A DNA stretch of 64,000 nt from Heterocephalus glaber (GCF_000247695.1 NW_004624752.1:1123771-1187770), one strand, 5' to 3'; shown: positions 23,561 to 36,421, counted from the stretch's first letter. Notes: generated by a model from the sequence alone, not told the origin. A program made the numbers and translations.

Positions 23561-26500
23561 AGGGCTCCCCTTGAGCTGTTTCAGGGATTTGAGAGAAAGG
23601 GATGAGAAGAGAGGAAGAGAAGGTTGGCCCCTTCTACAGATCCTTTAGAGAACGGAGAGTGCCTTTCCCACTCACGTGCTGAGAGCCCGGACCGAGGGTT
23701 CTGCTGACCCCACCCACGGGCGTCATGGCAAAGAGCAGCTACTAGGGAGGGAACCAGCAGCCTCTAGGGATCCTGTGTCACCACTCAGTGGGACATCGCT
23801 GGGTCTCAGGCCTGGGTGCTCTGGCACCTGGGCAGCTCTTCCTCCCTGTGGAAGAGGAAGCAGAGTCTGTGCAGTGACTGGTGAGTGAGAAGGACGAGCG
23901 TCAGGGGTCATGTTCGCCCTGAGGCCTTCGGCCAGGCACCCTATCAGGCCGGGCAGCATGTGCCCTCGCCGTCCTTGCTGCTCTCCACACCTCCACCCAG
24001 CTGCCCTCAGCCTCACAGGAGGCGACCCGTCCTGGCGTCTGATGCTGTTTCCCGGTCATCAAAGTCAGGACATTGTGAGCACAGGACCTCGGCGGCTCCC
24101 CAGTTGCCTCTCACCAGGCCGACCTGCAAAATGAAGCTTGCATTTCTTATGTCTGCCAGTATGCACAGCCACGTCCTTTCCTGTTCTTTCTGACTCCGTT
24201 CTGCCTGGGCTGCCTGTGAGTTTCTGTTCCTCTCCTTCTCTCACAGGGCCTCCACCCTGCACCTTGTGGGTCAGGACCACGGACAGCGCACACCAGGTCC
24301 TCTCCGCTCCCGTGCTCTGCCCTTCGCGCTTCACTGCTCTTGTTCTGGCCTTGCTGCTCTGCCGGCTGCCCGCTCTGTCTCCCTGTGCTCCCTGGTTGGG
24401 GCTGGCCCTGCCCGCCTACTGCCAACTTTGCCACGAGGCTGGGGCTCGGTTCTCTTCTGTGAAGGCCCTTGGTATACAGCTCCTTTCCCTTCTTTGCTGA
24501 CCCTGACGCGTGTGATAGTCACCAGTGACTTCTCTTTGTGTTTCTGCTCCACCCGCCCCCCCTCCCCCGGGGCCCTTGGAGCTGATCCCTGGCCATCTGC
24601 TGTAGGGGGAGTGGTCTATAAAATCCAACTCTTTCCTGTCCCCAGCTGTGGCACACTGAGCCCCTGCGGCTCTCCCTGCTGCACCTTAGCTGTCAGCTGG
24701 ATGCTCTTCCTGGCCATGATGAGCTGTTATGGTCAGCACAGACCTTTCTGTGCTCCCCTAGCACTGCCCACTTCCTCCTCCTTCAAATACAGCTTCCTCT
24801 TCTTAGTTCAGCTCAGCCTCCTACGGATCCTCTTCTGTGCCTTTCACACGTAACCCTGAGGAACCCTCCATAGTGGGGTGTTCTGGCCACAAGCAAGGCA
24901 CGGCTTTCTTGGGGATAGCAGGGTGGGGGCTGTCTGCTGGGTAGTCCTGCTGGGTGCCCATGGGCTGCTGGCTCCAGACTGAGTCTGTGGCACAGTTGTC
25001 TATGGGGCCTGTAGAGAGGGACATCCATGCGTCCCTCACCCACCAATATGCCCAGTGCCTCCTCTGAGCCAGGTCCTGCTGATCAGGGCAACCCCAGCAA
25101 GAGGACCTCTGAGTGAACAGGAGCAAAGGACCTACACTAAGCCCTCAGCACCTGTGCTAGGGAATGAGGGGCTGGTGGAGCCTTCCCATGTGAGCTGCTT
25201 TGGTACAAATGAGAAATCAGTGTCCCCTGGCTGGATGCAGACTTGGCTGTCTTTTCTCCTGATCCAGTGGGGAATGTGTGCCTCGGTCATGCTGGGGACT
25301 CTGGGGAGATCCTGCAGCCCTCACAACATCTAGGGCCTTCCTGCTTGTTCCCAGGACCTGGGGCCATTTCTGGGTTACAGGACTGCATTGTAAGTAGGTG
25401 GCAAGTTAAGTCAGCTGGAAAAGGAGCCCCTCCAGCCCACCAGATTCCTCCTGCTGCACCCCTAGGCTCCCCTCATCCATGCCCTGTGCCCACCTTGACA
25501 TTCCCAGGGTCCATATACTGACACCTCCCTCCAGGCCAGGAGCAAAAAGCCTCAGGGCAGGGCAGGGACTATTACCTGCTCTGATGGATCCCTTCTTCTG
25601 GACAGGACCCTTACGGGCGGCTGGGCCATGCACACACACAGCAAAATGGAAAGTTCTGTCCTGCTGGGGCGAGGAGGGGTCAGCCACGGGTCCTGCCCTG
25701 CCTGGACCTGCTGGGTGTGGCCATCACTTGGGGGACCAGTGAGCACTTGGTGTTCAAAGGGCAGGACATTGCAGTGAGACCTGAGCAGTGAGAGAAACCG
25801 AAACCCCCTGACCTCATCTCTAAGTCCTGCCTGAGCTGGAAGGAGCCCAGGTCCCTGCTGCTTCCAAGGTTACGACAGGCTCCAGAGGGGCTTCCAGATC
25901 AGGGGTGACCATGGATGCCAGTGCCCAGAGACACCCTTCATCCTCCAAGGTGCCTCACGATCCAGTGGATAGGGCCTGTAGGCCTCACAGCTGCTGATCC
26001 TTTGGCTTCACCCAGGGTCCTTTAGAGTTTTAAATAGTGCTGGGAAACCCACCCAAGATTGTGAGGTCTCAGGTACAGTCCCTCCCCAGAGCTTGTGAAC
26101 AGGCTGCTGCATGGTCCCTGGCCTCCTGGTTGCAGAGAGGAATACAGGGCAGGTGGCTGCGGCTGGGGAGGGAGGGGACTTAGAGTTTGAACCAGCATTC
26201 CTGCGATGGCAGCTTTATCCATGCTGTGGGTGAGCTCTGGGGTGGATTGTATGCTTAATTAATGCGGAATTGGTGTGGAGTCCTGGTCCACATGCAAAAC
26301 AGCCGGCATCTCCACTTGCCCCCCCGTGACCTTCAGACCACCGTGGCCCCAGCCAGACAGTGGCCGGAGCTCGCCAGGCTGCTGGAGCGTGCAGGGTGAG
26401 CCATCTCTTGGAGGAGGGTGTTGTGAAATGAGAATCAGCCCAGGAAACAAACTCTTTCCTGAGCACTTGAGCAGCTCTGCTCCCGGTCCATATGTCACAC

Positions 26501-28465
26501 ACCTGAGCACAGGTGAGAAGAAGCCCTTTATGCGCTTTTGTCTGAAATCCACCAGCATGGTGGCATTAATCCTGGGGACAGTGTCAAATGCAAATCAATA
26601 AGGGAGCAGGTGTTTGGGAAGAAGGGCGGAGTGTGGATTGCCCATCTGGGTGCACAAAGGGGAGCAGAGCCTCATTTAGTCACCAAGGAAAGCCTCTCTC
26701 ATCTCGATTAACAGATGATGTCCTGCAGCAGATCAGAGGGAAAGAGGTCCACATTTCCTGCTGCTTTCAGAAACAATATACTCTGAGGCACAGCATCTGC
26801 TCGCCCATCTACAATGCACACGCTTGCATTATTAAACAGCCTGCTTAATAATTTAGGTGGAAATAAACTTGCAACATCGAAGAAAGTGTGCTATCCAGCA
26901 GCACAGTAATGGAGTTGAACTGGAGTTTGGAGGGATGCAGGCTTCCAGTTAAACTGAATGATCCCTCGTCAGTGGCCACAGAGAAAGAGCCGGTGACGAA
27001 TGCCCCAAGTGAGCCGACTCGGCACATCTCCAGAGCCTGGGGACAGAGGCTGCACCAGCCTCCTCTTTGTCTCCTCCAGGAAGTCCACTAGGATTTCTCC
27101 TGTCCTGTCAGGGACACCAGAGGCCCGAGGAAGCCCCAGGGCAGCAGCTTGATCCCCGCTGGTCAGGAGCCTCCTGGAGGCCTCTTTCTGGTCTGTGCCC
27201 AGCCAGTACCAGAACTGAAGGGAATTTCATCTCCCTGGCAGGAACTGGGTGCTTTTTTCCTGGAACCCAAGCAGAACTGCAATCCTCCTGTCTCAGAGCA
27301 GCTGTTCACCAACTCTTCCACCCCTCTGGAGAGGCCTTGGGATCTGGTGGACCCATGTGCTCCTCGTGTTCCTGGCCCAGCTCTCCCTGGGTGGGCAGCT
27401 CTTCACACAGATGTGGTGGCTGTCCCTAAGGCTGGGGGCTCCGGGCAACAGCCATCCACTGAAGGCAGTTCTGGGCACCAGCCTGGCCCCAAAGGAGAGG
27501 GCAGGGAGGACAAGTGGAGGGGACGCTGCTTTGAGGTGCCTTCTGGGAAATGTGAGTCAGGTCAAGAGGTCACATCCTTCAGTGCCTTCAGAGAGGAGGA
27601 GCCATGGCCAGTGAGGCCAGGGCAGAGGTGCTGATCTCCTGGTGAGAGGGTGAGCACCCCCTGAGGTCAGGCTGCACCAGGGTCTCCTTGGAGGTCGCTC
27701 AGGGGCTCCTGACCTATGTCCCTCTGAGATCATTGGAGCAGTCGTGCGTTGTGCTCATTACACCCCTGACAGCCAGCCCAGTGGGCAGCATGCCACGGCC
27801 ACTCTTTTCCTCACAGGCACGGTGTGGAGCACCTCCTTTGGGGAGGCTCCAGGTAACAAGGTGATGAGGCTGGAACTGGATTTAAATCTAGAGGACTTAG
27901 CACTAGATACTCTGGTCCTGCCACCAATGGTGGGAGACAGGACAGCAGGGGGTGAGGAGCCAGCCCAACACTTATTAGCAGGACCAGCCCTGGGCCTGGT
28001 CATTGTCCCCAGACACCCAGCTTGATACCAGATGGACTCTTTGACACAGAGACTATGGTAGGGAGACAGAGCCACATGCACAAGAGTTTCTGTGAAGGGA
28101 GGCACCAACTGATGGGGTCAGCACCCAAGAAGAGAGGGGCTGGCTGCTCACAGAGAAAAGAGAGGACCTGGCTCTTATGGGTTGCCGAGGTGGGATAAAG
28201 CCCAGGACATTTCCACTGGCTGAGGACGTCTCTACAAAAGCTGCCTCTCCTGGTGACCACGGGTGGTCAGGGTCCCTTGTCCAAGAGGCTGTGGAATTTT
28301 TGTGTGTCTGTCCTGTCACCCTGCACCAAGCATCTGGCCTTGAGGGCCTGGCCCTGCAATTGGGCTGTTGAGAAAGTGCAGGGCTGGGGAGGGAGAAGAG
28401 AAAAGCAGAGCGAGAGAGAGAGAAAGAAGACACGTCAGCTCCAGTGCGCAACAGGCCGAGTTAAC
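23561..28465. other. GC-rich, no gene recognised
   Basis: About 4.9 kb has no nameable repeat. CpG is mildly enriched at about 23880-24480 (about 27 by eye over 600 bases). The longest frame is 24266-24853 (195 codons, plus), Leu/Ser/Pro/Cys-rich with no domain and overlapped by frames in other registers. Near 27860-27910 there is weak resemblance to a minus-strand MIR. I could not exclude single short exons. Confidence 0.35.
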
Positions 28466-29569
28466 TCAGCACCGTGGTCTTGAGGATAGCCTTTGAAATG
28501 ACCCGCATGGTGACCGGCAGAGCTGAGTAGACTCTGACCCAAGGGTTGCGACAGCAGAGACAACAGACATGGAGTGAAGACAGAGACACAAGCTTTCACC
28601 CCATTCCAGTCGCCCCCAGACACCTGCAGGCCTGAGGGAAGAGCCCGTGTTACCCCAAGTGCAGCCTTCAGGGCCCCAGAAGTAGCCAGGCACTGTGGTC
28701 ACGCCCTGCAGGTCGGAGGTGTCACCACAGCAAAGCCAGGGGACCAGCACTGTGCTGCCCAGCTGTGCGGCTCTGCAGAGGAGGATTAGTGCAAATAAGT
28801 GATTTGTAAGTGACCCAAAGCAGGGAAGCCAGAGGGTTTGTTTTAGTCTTTCCTGGGAACTGTTTTTCGGCTTTTTGCCCACACTCCACCTTTGTGGTCT
28901 CATCAGGGTCTCATGCAGGTGTGGTGAAGAAGTCCTATGGCCTGTTGTAGTGGGTGACTGTCCATTGTGCCTCGTAGTTTTGTTGTCCCTGCCTCTATCC
29001 TTCCCCGTCCTTCCATGCTGGCCCCTGTCCCAAGCGCCTCTCAGGCGTGGACAGGTGAGCTCATGGTGTGTGGTGCCTGTGTCATCTGGGGTTGTGGTTT
29101 CTGGGGGATGCAGGGACTGGGTCTCCTGAGGGCAGTGGCCAAACAGTGGGTCCAGGAAGATGGGGGCGGGGCTCGGGGGCGTGACTTGGTGGGGTTGGCA
29201 GAGAGGGGCTGCTGCACTGGCACTCACACTCTCGGGTACTGGAGAGACCCAGGGGATCTTTGTGCGAGCTGAGGGTATTGGGGTCTCTACTGAGGACACT
29301 GGGGAGTGAGGGTGGGGTCCTGGGCCAGGGAGCTCATGTCCAGCTTGGTGTCTGAACGGTTGCCCCGAGCACCATGTGCCGACCGCACCAGATGGGGGAG
29401 GCAGAGAGCATGGGCTATGGCTGTGTGCAGAGGTTGGAAGTGGGCTAGGTGGAGTGGCCACCGTGGGAGAGTTAGAGCCAGTTTCTGGGAACACGGAGAT
29501 TGGGAGAGGTGCTGAAGGCTTGGTGCTGGATGGTGGACGGATGGAGAAGCCCTTCAGGGAGGTGGGCAT
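28466..29569 (-). other. Longest open frame in the window, 367 codons, unrecognised
   Basis: An uninterrupted minus-strand frame has a first Met at 29569. The first half is rich in Pro, Ser, Thr and His; the second half is mixed and contains Trp- and Cys-bearing stretches. I see no signal peptide, membrane segment, zinc-binding pattern or catalytic motif. The DNA is GC-rich and the opposite strand also has frames of 69-135 codons, so the length may simply reflect a low stop frequency. I recognise no retroviral, L1 or host family. It could be chance, or part of an unrecognised lineage-specific transcript. Confidence 0.1.
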
Positions 29570-29714
29570 GACTGTGTGTCAGGCACTCAGGGCCACCGTG
29601 GTGGGAGAGCTTGGTGGGTTAACTGCTAATGCTGCCGTGAAGGGTGACTTGACATGTGCCCTTGGAGGGTTTACCCTAATTTACAGTGACTACATGAGCA
29701 TACAATACAAGCCA

Positions 29715-29850
29715 TGCCACAATTTCTCTGTCCATTCATCTTCTGGTAGACATTTGCATTGTCCCATAGTTTGGTTCGTATGAGCAAGGGTGTGCAAGTT
29801 TTCACTGAACATGGAATGTTATTCAGTTGTGAAAAGGAATGAAGCACCGG
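29715..29850. mobile_element. L1 3'-end scraps in both orientations
   Basis: The part at 29715-29785 resembles the reverse complement of the L1 ORF2 3' end ('tccattcatcttctggtaga'). The part at 29806-29850 resembles the same region in the forward sense ('atggaatgttattcagt'). The pieces are short and old. Confidence 0.5.
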
Positions 29851-31763
29851 GGGGGCTTTATGTGTTATAAAAAAAAAATAGTGAGTGCTGCAGCCGAGTG
29901 TCCCCCACCGGAAAGGCAGGCTTGTAAAAACATGATGCTGTGTCCTCATCTGCCTTAGACACTGGTGTCTGGCATTGTGTGACTTCTGGCTTTCCCCCAA
30001 AGTCAAAATGACCATGACAGGTCAATGTTTTGAATCCGTTCACAACACTGAGGCAGCCAGGACAGCACAATTAAAGACCCTCAGGAAAGAGGACTCCAGA
30101 GCTGCTTCAGAAAGTGGCAAGGATGATGGGAAAAGTGTGTTCAAAGTGAGAAGGATTTTGAGGGGGATTCATGGCAATGTGTCTTTTACTGAATACATTT
30201 TTTTTTTAACAAAACTGATGTCTGTTTTAGTCACACTTGTAAATAAGTATGCAGAATTCCAGGTGCAGAGTGTGGGTCTAGTCACGTCCAAGCTGTTGCT
30301 GTGGATCCTTTTGAATTGGTGACTTGAGAACTTTTCTTGTGGTAGAAATAGACAGATGATGGGAGCACAGCCTCCCCCGCCTCATCCAGGGCTCTGTGTC
30401 TGTCTGGGTGTGTCACATGTCACACTCAATCATCCTAGATGCCCGCAAGCCCACCCTCCCTGCTGTGAGCAGGTGGCCTGGCTCCTGGGGCTCTGTCTCT
30501 CCCCTGATGGCTGCGGGTCCACACGCAGCCAATTATCTGCAGATGGCCAGCCCTCACCATGGCATATGGATGCCCAGCCTGCTAAGGCCACCGTGCTTCT
30601 GTGGAAACAGCCATCAGAAGTATTTGCTCTGTGGATCAAAGTACGGAGCTCCCTGACTGTGAACGTAAAATCAGAGACATCACTTGGCTATTCAGCTATT
30701 GACCCTAGGGCAGTGGGGAAGAGAGGTGGACTCCAGCACCTTCACAGCCTGAGATCAGGTGAGAGGCAAAGGTGTATGCTCCTTCTGGCCACATGGCCCA
30801 GTGTGGACAGCCCTTGCCAAGTGAAAATCCACGTGGCCTCATGCGCACTGCCTGCCCTCCCTGTGACACAGGAAGGTCTCCCTCCTGGCCTTGGAATCTC
30901 ACCTTTGCCCTGCTTGTGGTCACTTTCCAGAAACATCCACCCAGACTCCCACAGGTCCTCTTCCATAGCCCCTCCTTCTCTCCATAACAAGCTCGACTCA
31001 CATCCACTCCCAGATCACAGATTCACTCAGTTCCACTGCAGTCTTCCCTGCAGAGCACAGCCTCCTCTTCCTGTGGTCCTGGCACCCCAGATCCTGGGCC
31101 ACATGGCCCTGTTTCTGTGGGCTCTATGACGTCCCTGCATGGCCTCAATTTATACCACTGTGTGGATGCACCTCACCTCCACCTGAAGAAACCAGAGCTA
31201 CCCGGAGCTGAACCCTGGACATTGCCAGCCTATGGGAAATCTTAGAGCACTGACAGGGACATGGACACCCCAGCACCACCTGCCTGTGGGGCTCCTTCCT
31301 GGAATGGTGCTCCCTGCACTTCCGGTTCACACCAGCCCCAGACGCTGCATGACTCACTGCCCGTCCTTGCCATGTCCTCTGTCAGCCCCAGATTCACCAG
31401 CCTGTTCCTAAGATGCTCAGGCTGGGCTCAGGCCTTACAGGATTCACAGAATCGTCTTGGTGTGGACATCTCTGGTTCTTCACAGGAGGAGGAAGAGGAA
31501 GTGAGGAAGAGAATGAGAAGGTATCACCCCCTCTGCATCATGGCCCTGCCAATTTGGAGGTGGGAGTCCTTGGTCTTGTGTTCAGACCCCATATCCAGAA
31601 GCAGCAGAGGCCCTGCCTACTCGAAGAACCTCTGCCTGCGATCCCACCTTCCTCTTTCCAACAGCCCTGCTTGGGTCAGATTTTCTGTTGAAGCCCTAGA
31701 GACATTCCTCTGTGCTTGGAAAGCCCACTTCTGAGCTTGACTCTGTCGGCACTCTCCCTCTTC
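29851..31763. other. No gene recognised; holds a 257-codon frame
   Basis: The frame at 30356-31129 (plus, 257 codons) is open but Pro/Ser/Leu/Cys-rich with no recognisable domain, and is overlapped on the other strand by frames of 69-100 codons. No repeat could be named. Treat the frame as probably non-coding. Confidence 0.3.
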
Positions 31764-31853
31764 ATTGATCCATCTTTCCATCCACCCATTCATCTGCCCC
31801 TTTGTCCATCTGCCTATCTATCTACTCATCCATCCACCCATCCATCCACTCCT
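31764..31853. repeat. Degenerate (ATCC)n repeat
   Basis: Imperfect tandem CCAT/ATCC words with interruptions run across about 90 bases. Confidence 0.9.
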
Positions 31854-32694
31854 TGGTGCTCACCCAAGTGTCTGTGGACTCTGGTTGGCAGAACAGGCTC
31901 GTCTCTCTCTCTTAGAGGGCTGGGTCTTGGCCCCTAATTTATCTGCAGCTTTGTACAAAGTTGTTTCAAGTAAACCTGTGATGGACAAATGAATGAAAGT
32001 AGGAAATAAGAAGGCTGAGTGCAGGGCACAGTTCTCCAGGTTCCTCTCCTGCTTGGACACTTTCTGAGAACCAAGGGTGAGTTCCACCTGGATGAGACGC
32101 ATGGAACAGGATTCTCAGGCTGCCCCCATGAGGAGAGAGACAAGGAGCCAAGGGGCTTGGGGCAGGAGGCTGGGCCAGGCATGGCCTGTGGGCTCCACCA
32201 GGGAAAACTAGGAGTGACCAGTTCCTGGAAGGCCAGTGAGGATACATCCAGGAAGGCCCAGGTCTGGAGGGAAGAGGACATGCCGAACTGAGAATTTCTG
32301 CTTGACTCAGCAGCCAAGCTGGTTTTGTGCTTGCAGGGCTTGTTAGAGTGATTGGAGGACTTGGTTCGGAGGCTGAACTGGCAGAACCAGGAGAGGGAGT
32401 AAGGGAGGCAGGGTCTAATGAGTATTTGCAAGTACCTGGTTTTCAGGGTGCTAAGACAATGCCCCCCACCAGCAAGAGGGTAGACAAGGTTCACCTGGAA
32501 ACTAGTGGCTTCTGCAAGGCCACCCACCTTCTTCCAATGTCTACTTTGGTCCACACTCAGAAAACAAAGTCAACCCTGGGTGCTGCTGCCCAACTGGGAG
32601 GTGGTCAGCTGAAGCCAGAACCTCCTTGGGCTCTGAGTGGCCCTGCTGCGCTGCTGATTCACATACAATTAAACTTCAGGAGGCCCCACAGGCT
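31854..32694. other. No gene recognised
   Basis: GC-moderate sequence. A 206-codon minus-strand frame (31934-32554) and overlapping plus-strand frames show no domain. Confidence 0.4.
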
Positions 32695-32800
32695 ATGGAC
32701 AGTTTAATTATTTGCTCCATGCTTTGCAGAAGAGTAGGCACTTGATTTACCGATCGACTGGGTCACATAGTTAGCAAATTGATAAGTGCTGCAAACGATT
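32695..32800 (-). repeat. Probable MIR SINE fragment
   Basis: The plus strand shows a degenerate reverse-complement MIR core: a 'ctttgcagaagagtaggcac' block followed by 'gggtcacatagttagcaaat', matching the 'thymine-poor, gtcacacagctagtaa' half of MIR. Divergence is high. Confidence 0.5.
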
Positions 32801-33684
32801 TCCTGGTGGAGGCCCTTTCCCATGTTTTGCCCAATAATTAAAGATTAATTAAATAAGACTGCTCCTAAGGGGAAGCTCCTACCTGCAGTTTTGTTCATTG
32901 AGCCAGAAGACAGAGAAGAGCAATGCACTCTTCACAGAGGACCAAGGCCTGGGGAGCAGGTGCTAGTGTGCTGTCTGCTCTGAGTGCTGACATGGGGTCA
33001 CCTGTGTGTGGGAGCTGGGGCTGATCCTTAGATTGCGAGGTCCTCACTGTGGCCAGAGAGTTCTGCTTTAGAACAACAGCTGATCCTGGTGTGTAGCCTG
33101 CTGTTTCTTATTACAAAGTTACATGGAGACTTTCTGTCCTGAATCCATCATGGACTGAGGGAAACACTGCAGACACTTGCATGTATCCTAGGCAGCAGGA
33201 AAGAGGGTCAGGAAAAAAGTTAAAATCACAAACCTCCAATGGGGGGGGTACTTAAAAATATTGATGTGTGTGCTCTTCAAGCTATTATCCATACGGTAGT
33301 GTACATAGGATTTATCCGTGTTCACATCGCATGGTACAATGCTGTCATTCCCTAGAGCCTGGGGCTGGCTTCTAGGGTCCCCCAAAGGCACTAAGATCCA
33401 GTCCTTTATATAAATGGGGGCAGTGTTTGCATACAGTACACATACTTGCTGTGTGTTTTAAAGCATTTCTAGATTACTTACCATGCACAACACAATGTAC
33501 ACTCTCTGTAGATAGTTGTCACACACAGCGTATTGTGCAGGGCTTGATGAGAGAAGTCTGAGCGTGTTCAGTAGAGATGCCTTCTTTTTCAAATATTTTT
33601 TATCTACTTTTGGTTGAATCTACTGGTGTGGGCAGATGGGACAGAGGGCTGGCTGCATCTACAGAGAAGTTGGCAGGTAATGCT
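32801..33684. other. No gene recognised
   Basis: No element could be named. Short overlapping frames only. Confidence 0.4.
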
Positions 33685-34050
33685 GTCCTAAAGATGTCCC
33701 GGTCACAATTCCTGTGTCTCATGAGTCTGTGACTTCCCCAGAGGTTGCAGGTAGGATTACGATGCGGCAGCAGTCCCTTGTATATTGGATTCTCCAGGAG
33801 ACTGCTATGTCTCCAGGGCCCTGCCGGCACTGGTAGCTGCTGGCAGGGAGCAGGGGGCACAGGGCCTCTGGGGGCTGGAACCAGAGGAGGCCCTGAGAAC
33901 ACAGCCTGGCCACACTTGGATTCAGACCTGACGAGGCCAGCTTGGACTCTGGCCTGCAGAACTGCAGATTCATAGATTGGTGTTGTTTTCAGCCCCGAGG
34001 TTTGTGGAATTTATTACAGCAGCAACTGGAAGTGGATACAAGCACCTTGT
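33685..34050 (+). mobile_element. MLT1-type LTR
   Basis: Plus-strand MLT1 signature: 'gtcctaaagatgtcccggtc' at the left, 'ggactctggcctgcagaact' in the 3' third, then 'tggtgttgttttcagccc' and 'aatttattacagcagcaact' at the end. Only the LTR is present. Internal frames on both strands are incidental. Confidence 0.82.
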
Positions 34051-34074
34051 ACTTTTGGAGTCTGCATTTGTTTT

Positions 34075-34290
34075 CTTTTTATAAAATTTTTTAGTACTTG
34101 TTTGCAATACGTGAAGTTTACATCTCTCTTGGGAGGTGGACACCTGTACACAACACAGCTCATTTCTTTTTAAAATCCCCTTCCACCCGCTTCCCTCCCT
34201 CCACCTCTAAATTCCCATACCTACCTGAGCCTAACAACCTCAGGGCAGGTAAACATTATATGTCACCAACGTGAGCTAAGGACAATAATA
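34075..34290 (-). mobile_element. L1 3' UTR, 5'-truncated
   Basis: On the minus strand it has a purine-rich tract (the pyrimidine run at about 34175-34210) followed by the 3' UTR module with 'cacctcccaagagagatgta' and 'cttcacgtattgcaaac'. The module aligns by eye with that at 50380-50450. Confidence 0.65.
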
Positions 34291-34759
34291 ACAACAAGAA
34301 TAAAAATGGGGAACGGGGACCTGGACACGTTTGGGTTTAAAGCTGCTCTTTCCTTTCCCTCAGGCAGAAACCTATAGCTCTACCTGGAACAGCTGGTGCA
34401 GGGGCAGCTGTCCTTGGAAGTTTGCAAGGCCTCTGTTTCATGCCAATCTTTTCTAAGGCTTTTGGACAGGGAAGTCCTCACTGTTATTTTAATTTCTTTA
34501 GTAAATACTAGGTCATTGAAGTTCCCTATTTCTTTCAGCTAGTTTTTGCATTTTGTCTTTTTTATTCATTTGTTTCTAGGTTTTCAAGTGCATCTGTATA
34601 TTATGGATGACATATTTCTTAAACTGTTATGTTCAACATAATTTTTGTTCATTTTTTTCTTCTACTTTATCTGTATTTCTCCATCTCTATTTTTTTTTCA
34701 TCATTTCAGAATTAGGAATGTGGAAAGCCTGTTCTAGTAATCTCTTTAACTTCTATTGA
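34291..34759. other. AT-rich, unassigned
   Basis: T-rich on the plus strand from about 34480. It may be antisense L1 ORF2 too diverged to name. Confidence 0.35.
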
Positions 34760-35295
34760 CCTAGCTATTCCCTTTCTAGGTATCTTCCTGAAAGTATTAA
34801 AGACATCAGCCATAGTGATCCATGCATACCTTTGTTTATAGCAGCACAACTCATAATAGCTAAATCTTGGAAGCAGGCTATATGTCCATTAGCAAATAAG
34901 TAGATAAAGAAAACGTGGTATTTACACACAATGGAGTGCTACTCTGCCATAAAGAAGGATAAACAAGTCATTTGTAGGAAAATGGGTGCACTTCAAGACC
35001 ATAATGTTAAGTGAAGTGAATCAGATACCGAAGCTTAACTATCACATGGTTTCTCTTATATGAAAACCCCCAAAATATACATAAAGAGCAAAATAAAAAA
35101 TAGATAATAGGAAATAGGAAGCTAGATCTTTCTCAAATGGAAAGAGGACCAAGAAATAGAAGGAGAGGGGATCGAGGGGAGAGGAAGGGAATGAAAAAAA
35201 GAAAAAAATATGAGATGTGTTATGTACATGCACCAACTCCATAGAAGGAATGTAAACACTGTGTATCGTAAGCATGGACAAATAAAAACAAAAGA
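34760..35295 (+). mobile_element. 5'-truncated L1 3' end
   Basis: ORF2 C-terminal sequence ('gctattccctttctaggtat', 'actctgccataaagaagg') is followed by a purine-rich tract (about 35140-35200). The 3' UTR module with 'caccaactccatagaagga' comes next, and then AATAAA with an A-rich end. It is the same family as 14530-14955 and lies close to the opposite-strand L1 3' UTR at 34075-34290. Confidence 0.85.
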
Positions 35296-35591
35296 AGCAG
35301 ATTTTGTGTGTCTTTCTTGTCCAATTCCCTTCTCCATTTCATTGATTTGTTTTAGACTAAACACTATTTGTAATTGACAGTAATAAATGCACGTATGCGT
35401 GTGCAACGTGCACAGGGAGGCGATTTCATCTGTGCCCACGGTGGCATGATTCACTCACCCTCTCTAACATATCCATCACCTCTCTTTCTTAGCATTTTGG
35501 TTTCTGGTGGTGAGAAAATTGACTCAGTTGGCGATTTCCCAGTGCATGGTGCATTACTGTCAACCACAGTCTTTCCGATGTGTGTGAATCA

Positions 35592-35627
35592 CACATGGAA
35601 CCTCACATGGAACCTCACATGGAACCC
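35592..35627. repeat. 12-bp tandem repeat, three copies
   Basis: The unit CACATGGAACCT occurs three times head to tail, the last ending in CCC. In one frame this gives a repeated Asn-Leu-Thr, but the frame has no other support. Confidence 0.95.
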
Positions 35628-36421
35628 CACAGATGGCCCGACACATCGCAGGCAGTGTCTCAGGATCTTTCTCCATTCCCCTCTTGTTTCTACATTTCTT
35701 GTATCTTTACGTTGTTCTGTTGTGTTTTTCTGCCTTCTTGAGTTAAAAAATTAGATCTCACTTGAGTCTTGCTTAATAATATATTTAAAACTTGTCAATT
35801 ATCCACCTGAGTGCTTTATCTGTGACTGCAGATTTTTGCATGTAATGTTTTGCTCACTTCTAAATATTTTAATTGGTTCTTCTGTATAATCCAAAGTTTA
35901 TGCAATAAAACATTTCTCCATTTATAAACATATTGTAATTTGAATAATTTTTATAATTAACTTCAAAACTGTTTATATTATAGTTGGGATTTTACAATAT
36001 CATAGCATAATATTGAAATTTGGGAGTTACTGAGACTTTCTTATCTATGCTTACACATAGTCCGTATTGTCAGTCCCCGCCCCCTTTCTACTCTTGGCTG
36101 CTGATCTGAGCACTTCTTCAACCTCCTCCTTGGGGTAGCTGTCCCTGCCTGCAGTTTTCTGGTTTTCCTGTGTCTCTCCTGCTCTCCAAGAGTGTGGTAG
36201 GGTAATGAGGCCTCAGGTGAGGTGTGTGTCCTTGCAGCCCCTTCCCCACTATGAGAAATCTCACTAGGAGCACTTTACCTATAGAGCGTCCTGGCTCCTG
36301 GCTGCCCTGTCTGGGCTCCTGTTCCCGATGTGCGTCTTCACAGTCACCAGTGCTGCCGTCTCCCCTGTGCTGTCTCAGGCCTGGATCCTGCAGACCGGGT
36401 ACCACAGGTCTTAGTGTATAT
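35628..36421. other. No gene recognised
   Basis: AT-rich from 35750 to 36050, possibly diverged antisense L1. GC-richer from 36060. Nothing diagnostic. Confidence 0.35.

Noticed and set aside
24266..24853. A 195-codon plus-strand frame with hydrophobic stretches, possibly a membrane protein
   Set aside because: Cys/Leu/Ser/Pro bias, no consistent membrane-segment spacing, and competing frames in the same interval. Nothing recognised.
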